A DNA stretch of 40,711 nucleotides, taken from Pseudomonas profundi (GTDB taxonomy: Bacteria > Pseudomonadota > Gammaproteobacteria > Pseudomonadales > Pseudomonadaceae). The notes under the pieces were generated by a model. The model saw only the letters and a program-made list of their open reading frames with translations. It was not told the DNA's origin and searched no databases. Numbering within the stretch: the stretch's first letter is position 1; each line of letters starts with the position of its first letter. The stretch lies in contig NZ_VTPZ01000018.1 in the NCBI RefSeq assembly GCF_008638305.1, forward strand, positions 1 through 40,711, in the 5' to 3' direction. Below are positions 28,683-36,724 of the stretch, piece after piece. Both the position numbers and the translations under genes were made by a program.

Positions 28683-28986
28683 GCTTGGTCACCCTCTTTA
28701 AGGGGACACCACCTGGCGCAAAGACCATTAATCGGCATAAGAAACTGCCTTCCGTGCAGGCTATGAAGCAAGACGTTCGACAGTGTCGCTGCCGTTCCTT
28801 GCCCTACCAGACCCTGCTTTCCGGAATATCGCCGGCCCCGACAGATAGTTCGGGTGTTACCCGAGTGCCCCTGTTGGTTTATAGGTATTACAAACCGCGG
28901 CTTTTTGGGCTGCGGTTCGACTAAATCTGACCGACTCCCTATAGCAGGAGCCGGCACAGGCCAACCTTAATGCAGAATCACGCCAA
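28683..28986. other. 304-bp gap between sdhB and sucA
   Basis: No gene is visible. An imperfect hairpin lies at 28893-28917 (AACCGC...GCGGTT with an inner GC pair), 70 bases after the sdhB stop on the minus strand. It could partially terminate or process the sdh message before sucA. The short frames crossing this region look non-coding. Confidence 0.5.
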
Positions 28987-29691
28987 TCAGGTACCGCTCT
29001 GCAACAACATGTTGCGGATGTGTCCAATCGCACGGGTCGGATTCAGACCCTTCGGGCAGACATTCACGCAGTTCATGATGCCGCGGCAGCGGAATACGCT
29101 GAACGGATCGTCCAGAGAAGCCAGACGCTCGTCGGTCTTGGTGTCGCGGCTGTCGGCCAGGAAACGATAAGCCTGGAGCAGACCAGCAGGACCGATAAAC
29201 TTGTCTGGATTCCACCAGAACGAAGGACAGGAAGTGGAGCAACATGCACAAAGAATACATTCGTACAAGCCATCCAGCTTCGCCCGTTCCTCAGGCGTTT
29301 GCAGGCGCTCAATCGCGGGCGCCGGCGTATCATTCTGCAAATACGGCTGAACCTTCTCGTATTGCTTATAGAAGATGCTCATATCCACAACCAGGTCACG
29401 TATTACCGGCAAACCAGGCAGAGGACGCAAAACCAGCTTGTTGTTCTTCACCACCTCTGACAGAGGAGTGATACACGCCAGGCCGTTTCTTCCGTTGATA
29501 TTCATCCCGTCGGAACCACAAACGCCCTCACGGCAGGAGCGGCGGTAGGCCATGCCCACGTCCTGCTCCTTCACCAGAGCCAGCACGTCAAGGACCATGA
29601 TGTCCTTGCCGCCGGTGTCGATCTGGAAGTCCTGCATGTAGGGAGCGTTGTCGCTCTCGGGGTTATAACGGTAGACGCTTACTTGCAACAT
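28987..29691 (-). CDS. sdhB: Succinate dehydrogenase iron-sulfur subunit
   Basis: SdhB carries electrons from the flavin to quinone at the inner membrane. The 234-residue protein has the [2Fe-2S] cysteines in CREGVCGSDGMNINGRNGLAC-like order, the [4Fe-4S] motif CILCACCSTSCP and the [3Fe-4S] motif CRGIMNCVNVCPKG. I start at the ATG of MLQVSVYRYNP, with AAGGG eight bases upstream; a GTG nine bases earlier overlaps that site and is less likely. It is 11 bases after sdhA and is the last gene of the sdh unit proper. Confidence 0.97.
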   Translation of the reverse strand: MLQVSVYRYNPESDNAPYMQDFQIDTGGKDIMVLDVLALVKEQDVGMAYRRSCREGVCGSDGMNINGRNGLACITPLSEVVKNNKLVLRPLPGLPVIRDLVVDMSIFYKQYEKVQPYLQNDTPAPAIERLQTPEERAKLDGLYECILCACCSTSCPSFWWNPDKFIGPAGLLQAYRFLADSRDTKTDERLASLDDPFSVFRCRGIMNCVNVCPKGLNPTRAIGHIRNMLLQSGT

Positions 29692-29702
29692 ATCGGTCAC
29701 CC

Positions 29703-31475
29703 TTAATAAGTACGCACTTTAGGCTCGAAGCTCGGCACTGTCTTTGGCGAGAAGTTCACCGCACGCTTGCGCAGTTCCTTGGTCGCGGGCATGTACAGGC
29801 TGTGGCACAACCAGTTCACATCGTCCCGGTCCTCGTAATCTTCACGTGCGTGGGCGCCACGGCTTTCAGTCCGGGTGTCAGCAGCAATAGCTGTGGCCTC
29901 GGCGACTTCCAGCAGGTTCTGTAGTTCCAGCGCTTCGATCCGGGCAGTGTTGAACGCCTGGCTCTTGTCCTGGATCTTGACGTTGGCGATACGCTCGCGC
30001 AGTTCGGCCAGTTGCTTGATACCTTTCTGCATGAACTCGCCGGTACGGAATACACCGAAATAGTTCTGCATGCAGCTCTGCAATTCCTTGCGCAGCGGCG
30101 CCACATCTTCACCGGTAGTGCGCTCGTTCAGTCCGGACAGACGCGCCAGGGACGACTCGATATCGGACTCCGAAGCGCCGCGATGATCGATGCCTTCCTT
30201 CAACGCGCTTTCCAGATGCAAGCCGGCTGCACGACCGAACACCACCAGGTCAAGCAGCGAGTTACCGCCCAGACGGTTGGCGCCGTGTACCGATACGCAG
30301 GCCACTTCACCGACAGCAAACAGACCGTCAATGATCTTGTCATTGCCCTGGGCATCCTGAGTCAGTGCCTGGCCATGAATATTGGTAGCAACACCGCCCA
30401 TCATGTAGTGACAGGTCGGAACAACAGGGATCGGGGCAGTGACGGGATCAACGTGAGCGAAGGTTTTGGACAGCTCACAAATACCAGGCAGACGACTGTG
30501 CAGGACTTCCTCACCCAGGTGATCCAGCTTCAGCATCACGTGGTCGCCTTCCGGACCACAGCCGTTACCGGCGATGATTTCCTTGACCATGGAGCGAGCA
30601 ACAACGTCACGACCAGCAAGATCCTTGGCGTTTGGAGCATAGCGCTCCATGAACCGCTCACCGTGCTTGTTGATCAGGTAGCCACCCTCACCACGGCAAC
30701 CCTCGGTAACCAGCGTACCCGCGCCGGCAATACCGGTGGGGTGGAACTGCCACATTTCAATATCCTGAACAGGCACGCCTGCGCGCAGCGCCATGCCGAC
30801 GCCATCACCGGTATTGATCAGTGCGTTGGTAGTAGATGCATAAATACGCCCTGCACCACCGGTGGCCAGTACAGTGGCCTTGGCGCGGATATAAACGGTC
30901 TCACCGGTTTCAATACAAATGGCGATGACACCCACCACAGCGCCGTCCTGGTTCTTGACCAGATCCACTGCATACCATTCATTAAGGAAGGTAGTGTCGT
31001 GCTTGACGTTGTTCTGATACAGCGTGTGCAGCAGCGCGTGACCAGTACGGTCCGCGGCGGCGCAGGTACGGGCAGCCTGAGTCGGGTTATCCGGACCTTT
31101 GGACTGACCACCGAACGGACGCTGGTAAATGCGGCCCTGCTCGGTACGGGAGAAAGGCAGACCCATGTGCTCAAGTTCGAATACCGCTTCCGGCCCTACG
31201 GAACACATGTACTCGATGGCGTCCTGGTCGCCGATGTAATCGGAACCCTTGACGGTGTCATACATGTGCCAGCGCCAATCGTCGTTCGGATCTGCCGAGG
31301 CGATAGCACAGGTGATGCCGCCCTGGGCGGATACGGTGTGCGAACGGGTCGGGAAAACCTTGGTAACGACGGCAGTCTTGTGTCCGCCCTGAGCCAGCTG
31401 CAGCGCCGCGCGCATACCAGCACCACCGCCACCTACAATGATGGCATCAAAAGTCAGTGTACGAATATTAGCCAT
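29703..31475 (-). CDS. sdhA: Succinate dehydrogenase flavoprotein subunit
   Basis: SdhA oxidises succinate to fumarate in complex II. The 590-residue protein has the FAD loop GGGGAG (residues 15-20), the histidine that binds FAD covalently at H46 in [10 protein letters not shown], and the substrate-site motifs [30 protein letters not shown] and TCHYMMGGV. It begins directly after the sdhD stop. Nothing is unusual. Confidence 0.98.
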   Translation of the reverse strand: MANIRTLTFDAIIVGGGGAGMRAALQLAQGGHKTAVVTKVFPTRSHTVSAQGGITCAIASADPNDDWRWHMYDTVKGSDYIGDQDAIEYMCSVGPEAVFELEHMGLPFSRTEQGRIYQRPFGGQSKGPDNPTQAARTCAAADRTGHALLHTLYQNNVKHDTTFLNEWYAVDLVKNQDGAVVGVIAICIETGETVYIRAKATVLATGGAGRIYASTTNALINTGDGVGMALRAGVPVQDIEMWQFHPTGIAGAGTLVTEGCRGEGGYLINKHGERFMERYAPNAKDLAGRDVVARSMVKEIIAGNGCGPEGDHVMLKLDHLGEEVLHSRLPGICELSKTFAHVDPVTAPIPVVPTCHYMMGGVATNIHGQALTQDAQGNDKIIDGLFAVGEVACVSVHGANRLGGNSLLDLVVFGRAAGLHLESALKEGIDHRGASESDIESSLARLSGLNERTTGEDVAPLRKELQSCMQNYFGVFRTGEFMQKGIKQLAELRERIANVKIQDKSQAFNTARIEALELQNLLEVAEATAIAADTRTESRGAHAREDYEDRDDVNWLCHSLYMPATKELRKRAVNFSPKTVPSFEPKVRTY

Positions 31476-31844
31476 TTAGAAACCCCAAAGAATCTGGACG
31501 CCCCAGACGAACAGGACAAACATTGCCAGCCCGCAGACAGTCTGGAAAAGGAAGCGAACAACGGTGGCAGACTTGCCCAGTGCCATCGGAGTGAGATAGT
31601 CGGTAGAGATCGTCCACATTCCGACCCAAGCATGCACACTCAGCGCGACCAGCGTCAGCAGACTGAAAATGCGCATCCAGTTCTGGCTGAACAGGTTATG
31701 CCATTGTTCGAAAGTCAGATCCGGGTTGGCGATCAGGTAACCGAGCAGAAACAGGGTGTAAACAGCTAGCACAACCGCCGATACGCGCTGCGCCATCCAG
31801 TCATACAGGCCGCTGCGCGACAGGTTGGTGACGTTGGTTACCAT
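31476..31844 (-). CDS. sdhD: Succinate dehydrogenase membrane anchor
   Basis: SdhD anchors complex II and helps hold haem b and ubiquinone. The 122-residue protein has three helices (about residues 22-42, 57-79 and 93-115) and the conserved GLYDWMAQRVSAV and SVHAWVG segments. I use the ATG of MVTNVTN, because GGGGG lies six bases upstream; the ATG six bases earlier directly abuts that site. The start overlaps the sdhC stop by seven bases, a sign of translational coupling. Confidence 0.95.
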   Translation of the reverse strand: MVTNVTNLSRSGLYDWMAQRVSAVVLAVYTLFLLGYLIANPDLTFEQWHNLFSQNWMRIFSLLTLVALSVHAWVGMWTISTDYLTPMALGKSATVVRFLFQTVCGLAMFVLFVWGVQILWGF

Positions 31845-32224
31845 ATCCATACCCCCAGAAGAACAATCAGAACAGCGGCAATGACGATCACCGCCTGCGC
31901 GCCACGCTTGCCACTTTCAAGCCCTTCACCAACGCCAGCATCCATCACCAGGTGCCGGATACCAGCGACCAGGTGATACAGCAGAGCAGACAGGACGCCC
32001 CACGTGATGAACTTGACTAAAGGGTTTTCGAAAACATCCTGAACCTGCTCGAAGCCGCTTTCGGAACTCAGTGAGCTGTCCAGCATCCATAGCAAACCTG
32101 CTATGGCGACAAACAGAATGATGCCCGAGATACGGTGAGCAATAGATGTATAGGCAGTGACAGGAAGTTTGATCGTCCTGAGGTCTAAATTGACAGGTCT
32201 TTTGCTATTCACGGCTATATTCAC
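31838..32224 (-). CDS. sdhC: Succinate dehydrogenase cytochrome b556 subunit
   Basis: SdhC is the second anchor of complex II. The 128-residue protein has RPVNLDLRTIKLPVTAYTSIAHRISG at the quinone-facing N-terminus, with the conserved S and R of HRISG, and the haem-ligand histidine region in YHLVAGIRHLVMD. Three helices are seen. The start is a GTG at 32224 with AGGG six bases upstream. A second in-frame GTG at 32212 has no ribosome-binding sequence. It is the first gene of the sdhCDAB-suc operon and diverges from gltA. Confidence 0.95.
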   Translation of the reverse strand: MNIAVNSKRPVNLDLRTIKLPVTAYTSIAHRISGIILFVAIAGLLWMLDSSLSSESGFEQVQDVFENPLVKFITWGVLSALLYHLVAGIRHLVMDAGVGEGLESGKRGAQAVIVIAAVLIVLLGVWIW

Positions 32225-32347
32225 ACTTATGGCCCTGTGGGCAGGGCTGGATTATAGGAAGGCGCACTCGCGTGGGTACCCAAGCGTCCATACAGGCAGC
32301 CATGCCGGGACAGGCAGAGGGCTAATGGGCCGCTTTTCCGGACAGGG

Positions 32348-32376
32348 AGTATAGAGACTCAGACCTTTGATTACAA
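32348..32376 (-). promoter_or_regulatory. Sigma-70 promoter of sdhCDAB
   Basis: On the minus strand TTGTAA (32376-32371) and TATACT (32353-32348) are separated by 17 bases. This is a good sigma-70 promoter, about 124 bases before the sdhC start. Confidence 0.6.
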
Positions 32377-32490
32377 TGCGATACACTCTTTCCAGCGGGC
32401 ATTCCCAGTCCATGCTGTGCGGTTAACGCCCCCGATCTAGCGGCTTATTGACTGCTTAAATCAAGCTTATAACCATTCTCTATCCCATAA

Positions 32491-32518
32491 TTGACAAACG
32501 GGATTATGACCTTATAGT
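32491..32518 (+). promoter_or_regulatory. Sigma-70 promoter of gltA
   Basis: TTGACA (32491-32496) and TATAGT (32513-32518) are separated by 16 bases; transcription would begin near 32525, giving a leader of about 47 bases. Close to consensus, so probably strong. Confidence 0.75.
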
Positions 32519-32571
32519 GATGCGGGCCCTGCGTGGGGGCACACTTTCGATACCATCAAACAGGAGGCCTC

Positions 32572-33846
32572 ATGGCTGATAAAAAGGCGCAATTGATCAT
32601 CGAGGGCGCTGCCCCCATCGATCTGCCAGTTTACTCTGGCACCCTAGGCCCAGATGTGGTGGATGTCCGCGGTTTGACGGCAGAAGGGGTTTTTACATTC
32701 GACCCCGGCTTCATGGCCACATCATCCTGTGAATCAAAGATCACCTACATTGATGGCGACAAAGGGATCTTGTTGCATCGTGGTTACCCGATCGAACAGC
32801 TGGCCGAGAAGGCCGACTTCCTCGAAACCTGCTTCTTGCTGCTCAAGGGCGAGCTTCCGACTGACGAAGAGAAGCAAACCTTTGATACCACCATCAAACG
32901 CCACACCATGGTGCATGAACAACTGTCGCACTTCTTTAATGGTTTCCGTCGCGATGCGCATCCGATGGCCATCATGTGCGGCGTGGTCGGCGCGCTGTCG
33001 GCGTTCTACCATGACTCGCTGGACATCAACGACGCCCATCATCGGGAAATTTCGGCGATCCGCCTTATCGCCAAGATGCCTACCCTGGCAGCCATGGTGT
33101 ACAAATATTCGGTCGGTCAGCCGTTCATGTTTCCGCGTAACAACCTGTCCTATTCGGAAAACTTCCTGCACATGATGTTCAACACACCATGCGAAGAGAA
33201 GAAGATCAATCCGGTCCTGGCCAAGGCGATGGATCGGGTATTTGTACTGCACGCGGATCACGAACAGAACGCCTCGACGTCTACCGTACGCCTTGCAGGC
33301 TCCTCGGGCGCCAACCCCTTCGCCTGTATCGCTGCGGGCATCGCCGCTCTCTGGGGCCCCGCACACGGCGGTGCCAATGAAGCCGTCCTGCGGATGCTGG
33401 ATGAAATCGGTGACGTGTCCAACATCGACAAGTTTGTAGAAAAGGCCAAGGACAAGGACGACCCGTTCAAGCTGATGGGCTTCGGTCATCGCGTATACAA
33501 AAACTTTGATCCACGCGCCAAGGTCATGAAGCAGACCTGCGACGAAGTGCTCGGCGAACTCGGCATCAACGATCCGCAGCTAGAGCTGGCGATGAAGCTG
33601 GAAGAAATCGCGCTGACCGATCCGTACTTTATCGAGCGCAACCTGTATCCGAACGTGGACTTCTATTCCGGCATCATCCTGAAGGCCATCGGTATTCCCA
33701 CCGAAATGTTCACGGTGATTTTTGCCACGGGTCGTACGCCAGGCTGGATTGCACACTGGAACGAGATGATCAGCAATCCGTACAAGATCGGTCGTCCGCG
33801 CCAGCTGTACACCGGCTCGGAACAGCGGGATTATCCGACCAGATAA
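32572..33846 (+). CDS. gltA: Citrate synthase, type II
   Basis: GltA condenses acetyl-CoA and oxaloacetate to citrate, opening the TCA cycle. The 424-residue length is that of the hexameric, NADH-sensitive Gram-negative type. H265 (GPAHGGANE), H306 ([14 protein letters not shown]) and D363 (NVDFYSG) correspond to the catalytic H264, H305 and D362 of the E. coli enzyme, and HADHEQNAS is also intact. I use the ATG with AGGAGG four bases upstream, not the in-frame ATG at 32533, which would put the ribosome-binding site inside the gene. It is divergent from sdhC and has its own promoter and terminator. Confidence 0.98.
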   Translation: MADKKAQLIIEGAAPIDLPVYSGTLGPDVVDVRGLTAEGVFTFDPGFMATSSCESKITYIDGDKGILLHRGYPIEQLAEKADFLETCFLLLKGELPTDEEKQTFDTTIKRHTMVHEQLSHFFNGFRRDAHPMAIMCGVVGALSAFYHDSLDINDAHHREISAIRLIAKMPTLAAMVYKYSVGQPFMFPRNNLSYSENFLHMMFNTPCEEKKINPVLAKAMDRVFVLHADHEQNASTSTVRLAGSSGANPFACIAAGIAALWGPAHGGANEAVLRMLDEIGDVSNIDKFVEKAKDKDDPFKLMGFGHRVYKNFDPRAKVMKQTCDEVLGELGINDPQLELAMKLEEIALTDPYFIERNLYPNVDFYSGIILKAIGIPTEMFTVIFATGRTPGWIAHWNEMISNPYKIGRPRQLYTGSEQRDYPTR

Positions 33847-33850
33847 CGCG

Positions 33851-33878
33851 AAAAACCCCGCCATCGAGCGGGGTTTTT
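33851..33878 (+). terminator. Intrinsic terminator of gltA
   Basis: AAAAACCCCGC (33851-33861) pairs with GCGGGGTTTTT (33868-33878) around a six-base loop, five bases past the gltA stop and followed by T. The A/T symmetry lets it also serve the convergent YkgJ gene. Confidence 0.95.
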
Positions 33879-33901
33879 TGTATCAGGCCAAAGCGCAAAG
33901 A

Positions 33902-34153
33902 TCAGGCGGTTTGCTGTTCCCACCATCGCAATATCATCAGCGCTTCCTCGGTACTTTCCCCACATACCTGCGGATCAGCAGCAAACTGGCTGCATACCAG
34001 CGGGCGTAACGGTGAAGTAAATATTCCGCAGCGATTATCCGGCGTCAGGTTGATACAGGCGACGCCTGCTGGCTTACCGTCAGGCATACCGGGAATTGCA
34101 GAGGATATTGAGGGCGCAATACAGCATGCGCCGCAGCCTTCCCGACATTTCAT
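33902..34153 (-). CDS. YkgJ-family cysteine cluster protein
   Basis: The 83-residue protein begins [11 protein letters not shown], a C-x3-C-x2-C-C cluster, then [31 protein letters not shown] and RPLVCSQF. This is the YkgJ/UPF0153 pattern, thought to bind a metal or iron-sulfur cluster; the function is unknown. I start at this methionine because GGGG lies seven bases upstream and the family begins here; the frame also opens 13 codons earlier. It is convergent with gltA and 84 bases after the dehydrogenase gene. Confidence 0.82.
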   Translation of the reverse strand: MKCREGCGACCIAPSISSAIPGMPDGKPAGVACINLTPDNRCGIFTSPLRPLVCSQFAADPQVCGESTEEALMILRWWEQQTA

Positions 34154-34237
34154 ATGGACACCCCGCTCAATCACACTCATCCGCCACCACACTCCCGGCT
34201 CGAAGTCATACTGGCCATCGTAATCCGGCGCGCCAGT

Positions 34238-35110
34238 TTATTTGGGGCGCTCAAACCTGGCAATCAGACTCGATGTATCCCAGCGCCCTCCTCCCATGGC
34301 TTGGACATCAGCGTAAAACTGGTCCACCAGAGCCGTGACCGGCAGCTGAGCACCGTTGCTGCGCGCCTCATCCAGAACGATACCTAGATCCTTGCGCATC
34401 CAGTCCACTGCAAAACCGAAATCAAACTCACCGGCAATCATGCTTTTGTGGCGGTTCTCCAGCTGCCAGGATTGTGCCGCACCCTTACTGATCACCTGCA
34501 TTGCAGCCTCGGCATCCAGCCCGGCACAGCGGGCAAAACTCAGCGCTTCGGCAAGGCCTTCCACCAGACCCGCAATACAGATCTGGTTGACCATTTTGGT
34601 TAGCTGCCCGCTGCCCACTTCACCCATCCGCCGCACCATCTTTGCGTAGCTGCTGATGGCCGGACGCGCCAGGTCATATACCGCCTCTTCCCCGCCCACC
34701 ATTACCGTGAGTTTTCCGGCCTCTGCGCCAGCCTGGCCTCCGGATACCGGCGCATCCAGAAAGCCAACCCCCTTGGACGTGCATAGCAGGGCGATTTCTC
34801 GCGCCACGCCCGCAGATGCTGTTGTATGGTCGACCAGAACGGCACCGGATCGCACCCCTTCCAACACACCGTCGGGACCACTGACAACCTGTCGCAGATC
34901 ATCATCATTACCCACGCAGATCATGATGAAATCACGCTCAGCTGCCGCGCGAGCAGGCGTAGAAAAAGCTTCGCCACCAAATTCGGCAACCCAGGCCTGA
35001 GCTTTCTCATCCGTGCGGTTGAACACTCCGACCTCATGCCCTGCACGTAGCAGGTGACCAGCCATCTGGTAACCCATTACGCCCAAACCTATAAAAGCGA
35101 TGCTCGCCAT
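34238..35110 (-). CDS. NAD(P)-dependent beta-hydroxyacid dehydrogenase
   Basis: The 290-residue protein belongs to the 3-hydroxyisobutyrate dehydrogenase/tartronate semialdehyde reductase family. The nucleotide-binding GLGVMG (residues 8-13), the substrate motif DAPVSGGQAGAEAG (119-132) and the catalytic K172 in GQLTKMVNQ are all intact. FNRT after the second strand suggests NADP preference, by inference. The substrate cannot be named from sequence alone; no valine-degradation gene is next to it. In P. aeruginosa a related gene lies a few genes from gltA, so this is conserved synteny rather than a functional operon. A Gly/Pur-rich CCTGGAGG-type site lies upstream of the ATG. Confidence 0.88.
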   Translation of the reverse strand: MASIAFIGLGVMGYQMAGHLLRAGHEVGVFNRTDEKAQAWVAEFGGEAFSTPARAAAERDFIMICVGNDDDLRQVVSGPDGVLEGVRSGAVLVDHTTASAGVAREIALLCTSKGVGFLDAPVSGGQAGAEAGKLTVMVGGEEAVYDLARPAISSYAKMVRRMGEVGSGQLTKMVNQICIAGLVEGLAEALSFARCAGLDAEAAMQVISKGAAQSWQLENRHKSMIAGEFDFGFAVDWMRKDLGIVLDEARSNGAQLPVTALVDQFYADVQAMGGGRWDTSSLIARFERPK

Positions 35111-35220
35111 ATTGCCTCCAGGGGTGGTGCTGAATCGACGGACTCTTCAAGTCGAGCGCTTAGCCTCGGACTCAAGAGAAGCGGTTATATGGAGGGGATA
35201 ATAACAGGGCACAAGGGGGA

Positions 35221-35253
35221 AACCAGGCCGCAGGATGCCTGCGGCAGCTGGTT
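35221..35253 (-). terminator. Long hairpin after the DUF5666-like gene
   Basis: AACCAG and GCCGCAGG (35221-35234) pair with CCTGCGGC and CTGGTT (35238-35253), giving 14 base pairs broken only by a two-base bulge. It starts 12 bases after the stop on the minus strand. No T-run follows, so it may stabilise the message end rather than terminate by itself. Confidence 0.5.
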
Positions 35254-35264
35254 GTCATGCTTGA

Positions 35265-35540
35265 TCAGTCGTCAATTTCGATTTCTGTTGCGATCATTTC
35301 GCCGTTGGTTTCCTCATAGTCCACCTCCACGCGCATACCCTGCTGAAGATCGCCGAACGACTTGAGCTTGTCTTCGTACTCGGTCTGCTCATTGGTCGAG
35401 AATGACTTACCGTCGACCACGAAAGACATGGCTTCCTTATCAATCGACTCGATATCACCTTCCAGGTCATCGGCGTGAGCCGAGGCAGCTGTCAAACCGA
35501 GAGCCAGAGCGGCAAACCAGGCAGTTGCAGAAGCTTTCAT
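35265..35540 (-). CDS. Small periplasmic protein, DUF5666-like
   Basis: The 91-residue product has a Sec signal (MKASATAWFAALALGLTAASAHA, cleavage after residue 23). The acidic mature part has the pattern EGDIESIDKEAMSFVVDGKSF, then DLQQGMRVEVDYEE and a final ATEIEIDD. This alternation of short strands with a G-x-V-x-V turn resembles DUF5666 domains, small beta-barrels of unknown function. I start at the ATG with GGAG six bases upstream, 16 codons inside the longer frame, because the signal peptide begins there. Confidence 0.65.
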   Translation of the reverse strand: MKASATAWFAALALGLTAASAHADDLEGDIESIDKEAMSFVVDGKSFSTNEQTEYEDKLKSFGDLQQGMRVEVDYEETNGEMIATEIEIDD

Positions 35541-35735
35541 AAGTAACTCCGAAGTTGTTGGGTACACACATACCTGACCCTCGAACAAATCACAGGTTCA
35601 GATTGCCGGGTTCGATGCATGCCGATTCGCCCGGGTGCATGCAGAAAGAATCCACCTTTCGGTGATTTGGATTGCCGCTTCGCGAGCCGCATCGGCATAA
35701 TGTTGACCCTTTTAATCCCTATCAGGAGCGCAACA

Positions 35736-36017
35736 ATGTTCACGGTAAACGAATACTTCGAAGGCAAGGTTGCCTCTATCGCCTTCCGGCAGCTAGAGGG
35801 CGCAGCGACCGTCGGCGTGATGGCGCCGGGAGAGTATGAATTCGGAACCAGTCAGCTGGAGATCATGCATGTGATCAGCGGCCACCTCACCGTCAAACTG
35901 CCAGGCAGCGAGCAGTGGGAAGAATTCAGCGCAGGCATGCAGTTTACGGTGCCGGGCAACAGCCGGTTCCATCTGCAAGTTGAGCAGGATACGGCATACC
36001 TCTGCGAATACCGTTAA
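35736..36017 (+). CDS. ppnP: Pyrimidine/purine nucleoside phosphorylase
   Basis: The 93-residue cupin-fold protein matches PpnP (YaiE, formerly DUF1255), which splits many nucleosides with phosphate into a base and ribose-1-phosphate. [40 protein letters not shown] and [10 protein letters not shown] are the family segments. AGGAG is seven bases before the ATG. The frame opens 39 codons earlier without a ribosome-binding site. It stands alone, divergent from the DUF5666-like gene and convergent with a thioesterase. Confidence 0.92.
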   Translation: MFTVNEYFEGKVASIAFRQLEGAATVGVMAPGEYEFGTSQLEIMHVISGHLTVKLPGSEQWEEFSAGMQFTVPGNSRFHLQVEQDTAYLCEYR

Positions 36018-36084
36018 GCACCGCTTCCAGAATGAAGGGTCGAGCCGACGAACTGTCGGCCCGCCTGATCGCTCTCTGGGACAC

Positions 36085-36531
36085 TCAACCCTGCATTTGA
36101 GCTTCCGTCAGGCCTCGCGCATATTTCTCGATAAAAACCGGCGGCATGCGTCGCGGTTTGCCAGAGCTCATCTCGATGCAGGCAAAGATTGTTTTTGCCC
36201 GCAACAGGGTCGCCTGGTCCGATTTGCGCACCAACTGGAAATGCCGAGTCATGCGCAGCTTGCGGTCCCAGTGCACGATCCACGTCGCCATTACCAGCTC
36301 GTCCTTCTCGTACGCCGCGCCAAGGTAATCGATCTCGTGGCGCACCACCGCCATCGCCCTGTCCAGCTCGCGATATTCCTCTACGCCCAGCCCCAGGGAT
36401 TGAGAATGGTTCCAGGCACAACGCTCCAGCCAGCCGACATAGACGGCGTTGTTGGCGTGCCCCAATTCGTCGATGTCAGCCGCCTGAACGGTGATATCGC
36501 AGGTATGCGGGTTGTCGAGATCCCAGTTCAC
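36085..36531 (-). CDS. 4HBT-type acyl-CoA thioesterase
   Basis: The 148-residue protein has the 4-hydroxybenzoyl-CoA thioesterase motif DELGHANNAVYVGWLE, with D21 in the catalytic place and H25 next to it, then WNHSQSLGLG and MAVVRHEIDYLGAAYEKDELV. This is the YbgC/FadM group of hotdog enzymes. I start at a GTG (36531) because GAAGGAG lies eight bases upstream; the ATG 15 codons earlier has no such site. Which acyl-CoA it hydrolyses is unknown. Confidence 0.82.
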   Translation of the reverse strand: MNWDLDNPHTCDITVQAADIDELGHANNAVYVGWLERCAWNHSQSLGLGVEEYRELDRAMAVVRHEIDYLGAAYEKDELVMATWIVHWDRKLRMTRHFQLVRKSDQATLLRAKTIFACIEMSSGKPRRMPPVFIEKYARGLTEAQMQG

Positions 36532-36724
36532 AGAGTCAGCTCCTTCAGCGCATTCGATGGGCGTGCAGCATAACACCGCCGGTCACGGGCCTTCCCCGTA
36601 TGCCCCCAATAATATGGATCTTTGTTTCGCATGTGTCTTCGTCTGATTTGATGCAATCGTCTGACTTGCCGCAGCAACCACCAACCGGCTAGCGTGTAGG
36701 CATACTCCTGACGGAACCGTTCGC

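Noticed and set aside
30012..31769. 585-residue plus-strand open frame opposite sdhA/sdhD
   Set aside because: It is antisense to intact sdhA and sdhD, has no domain or ribosome-binding site, and is open only because of GC-rich codon structure.
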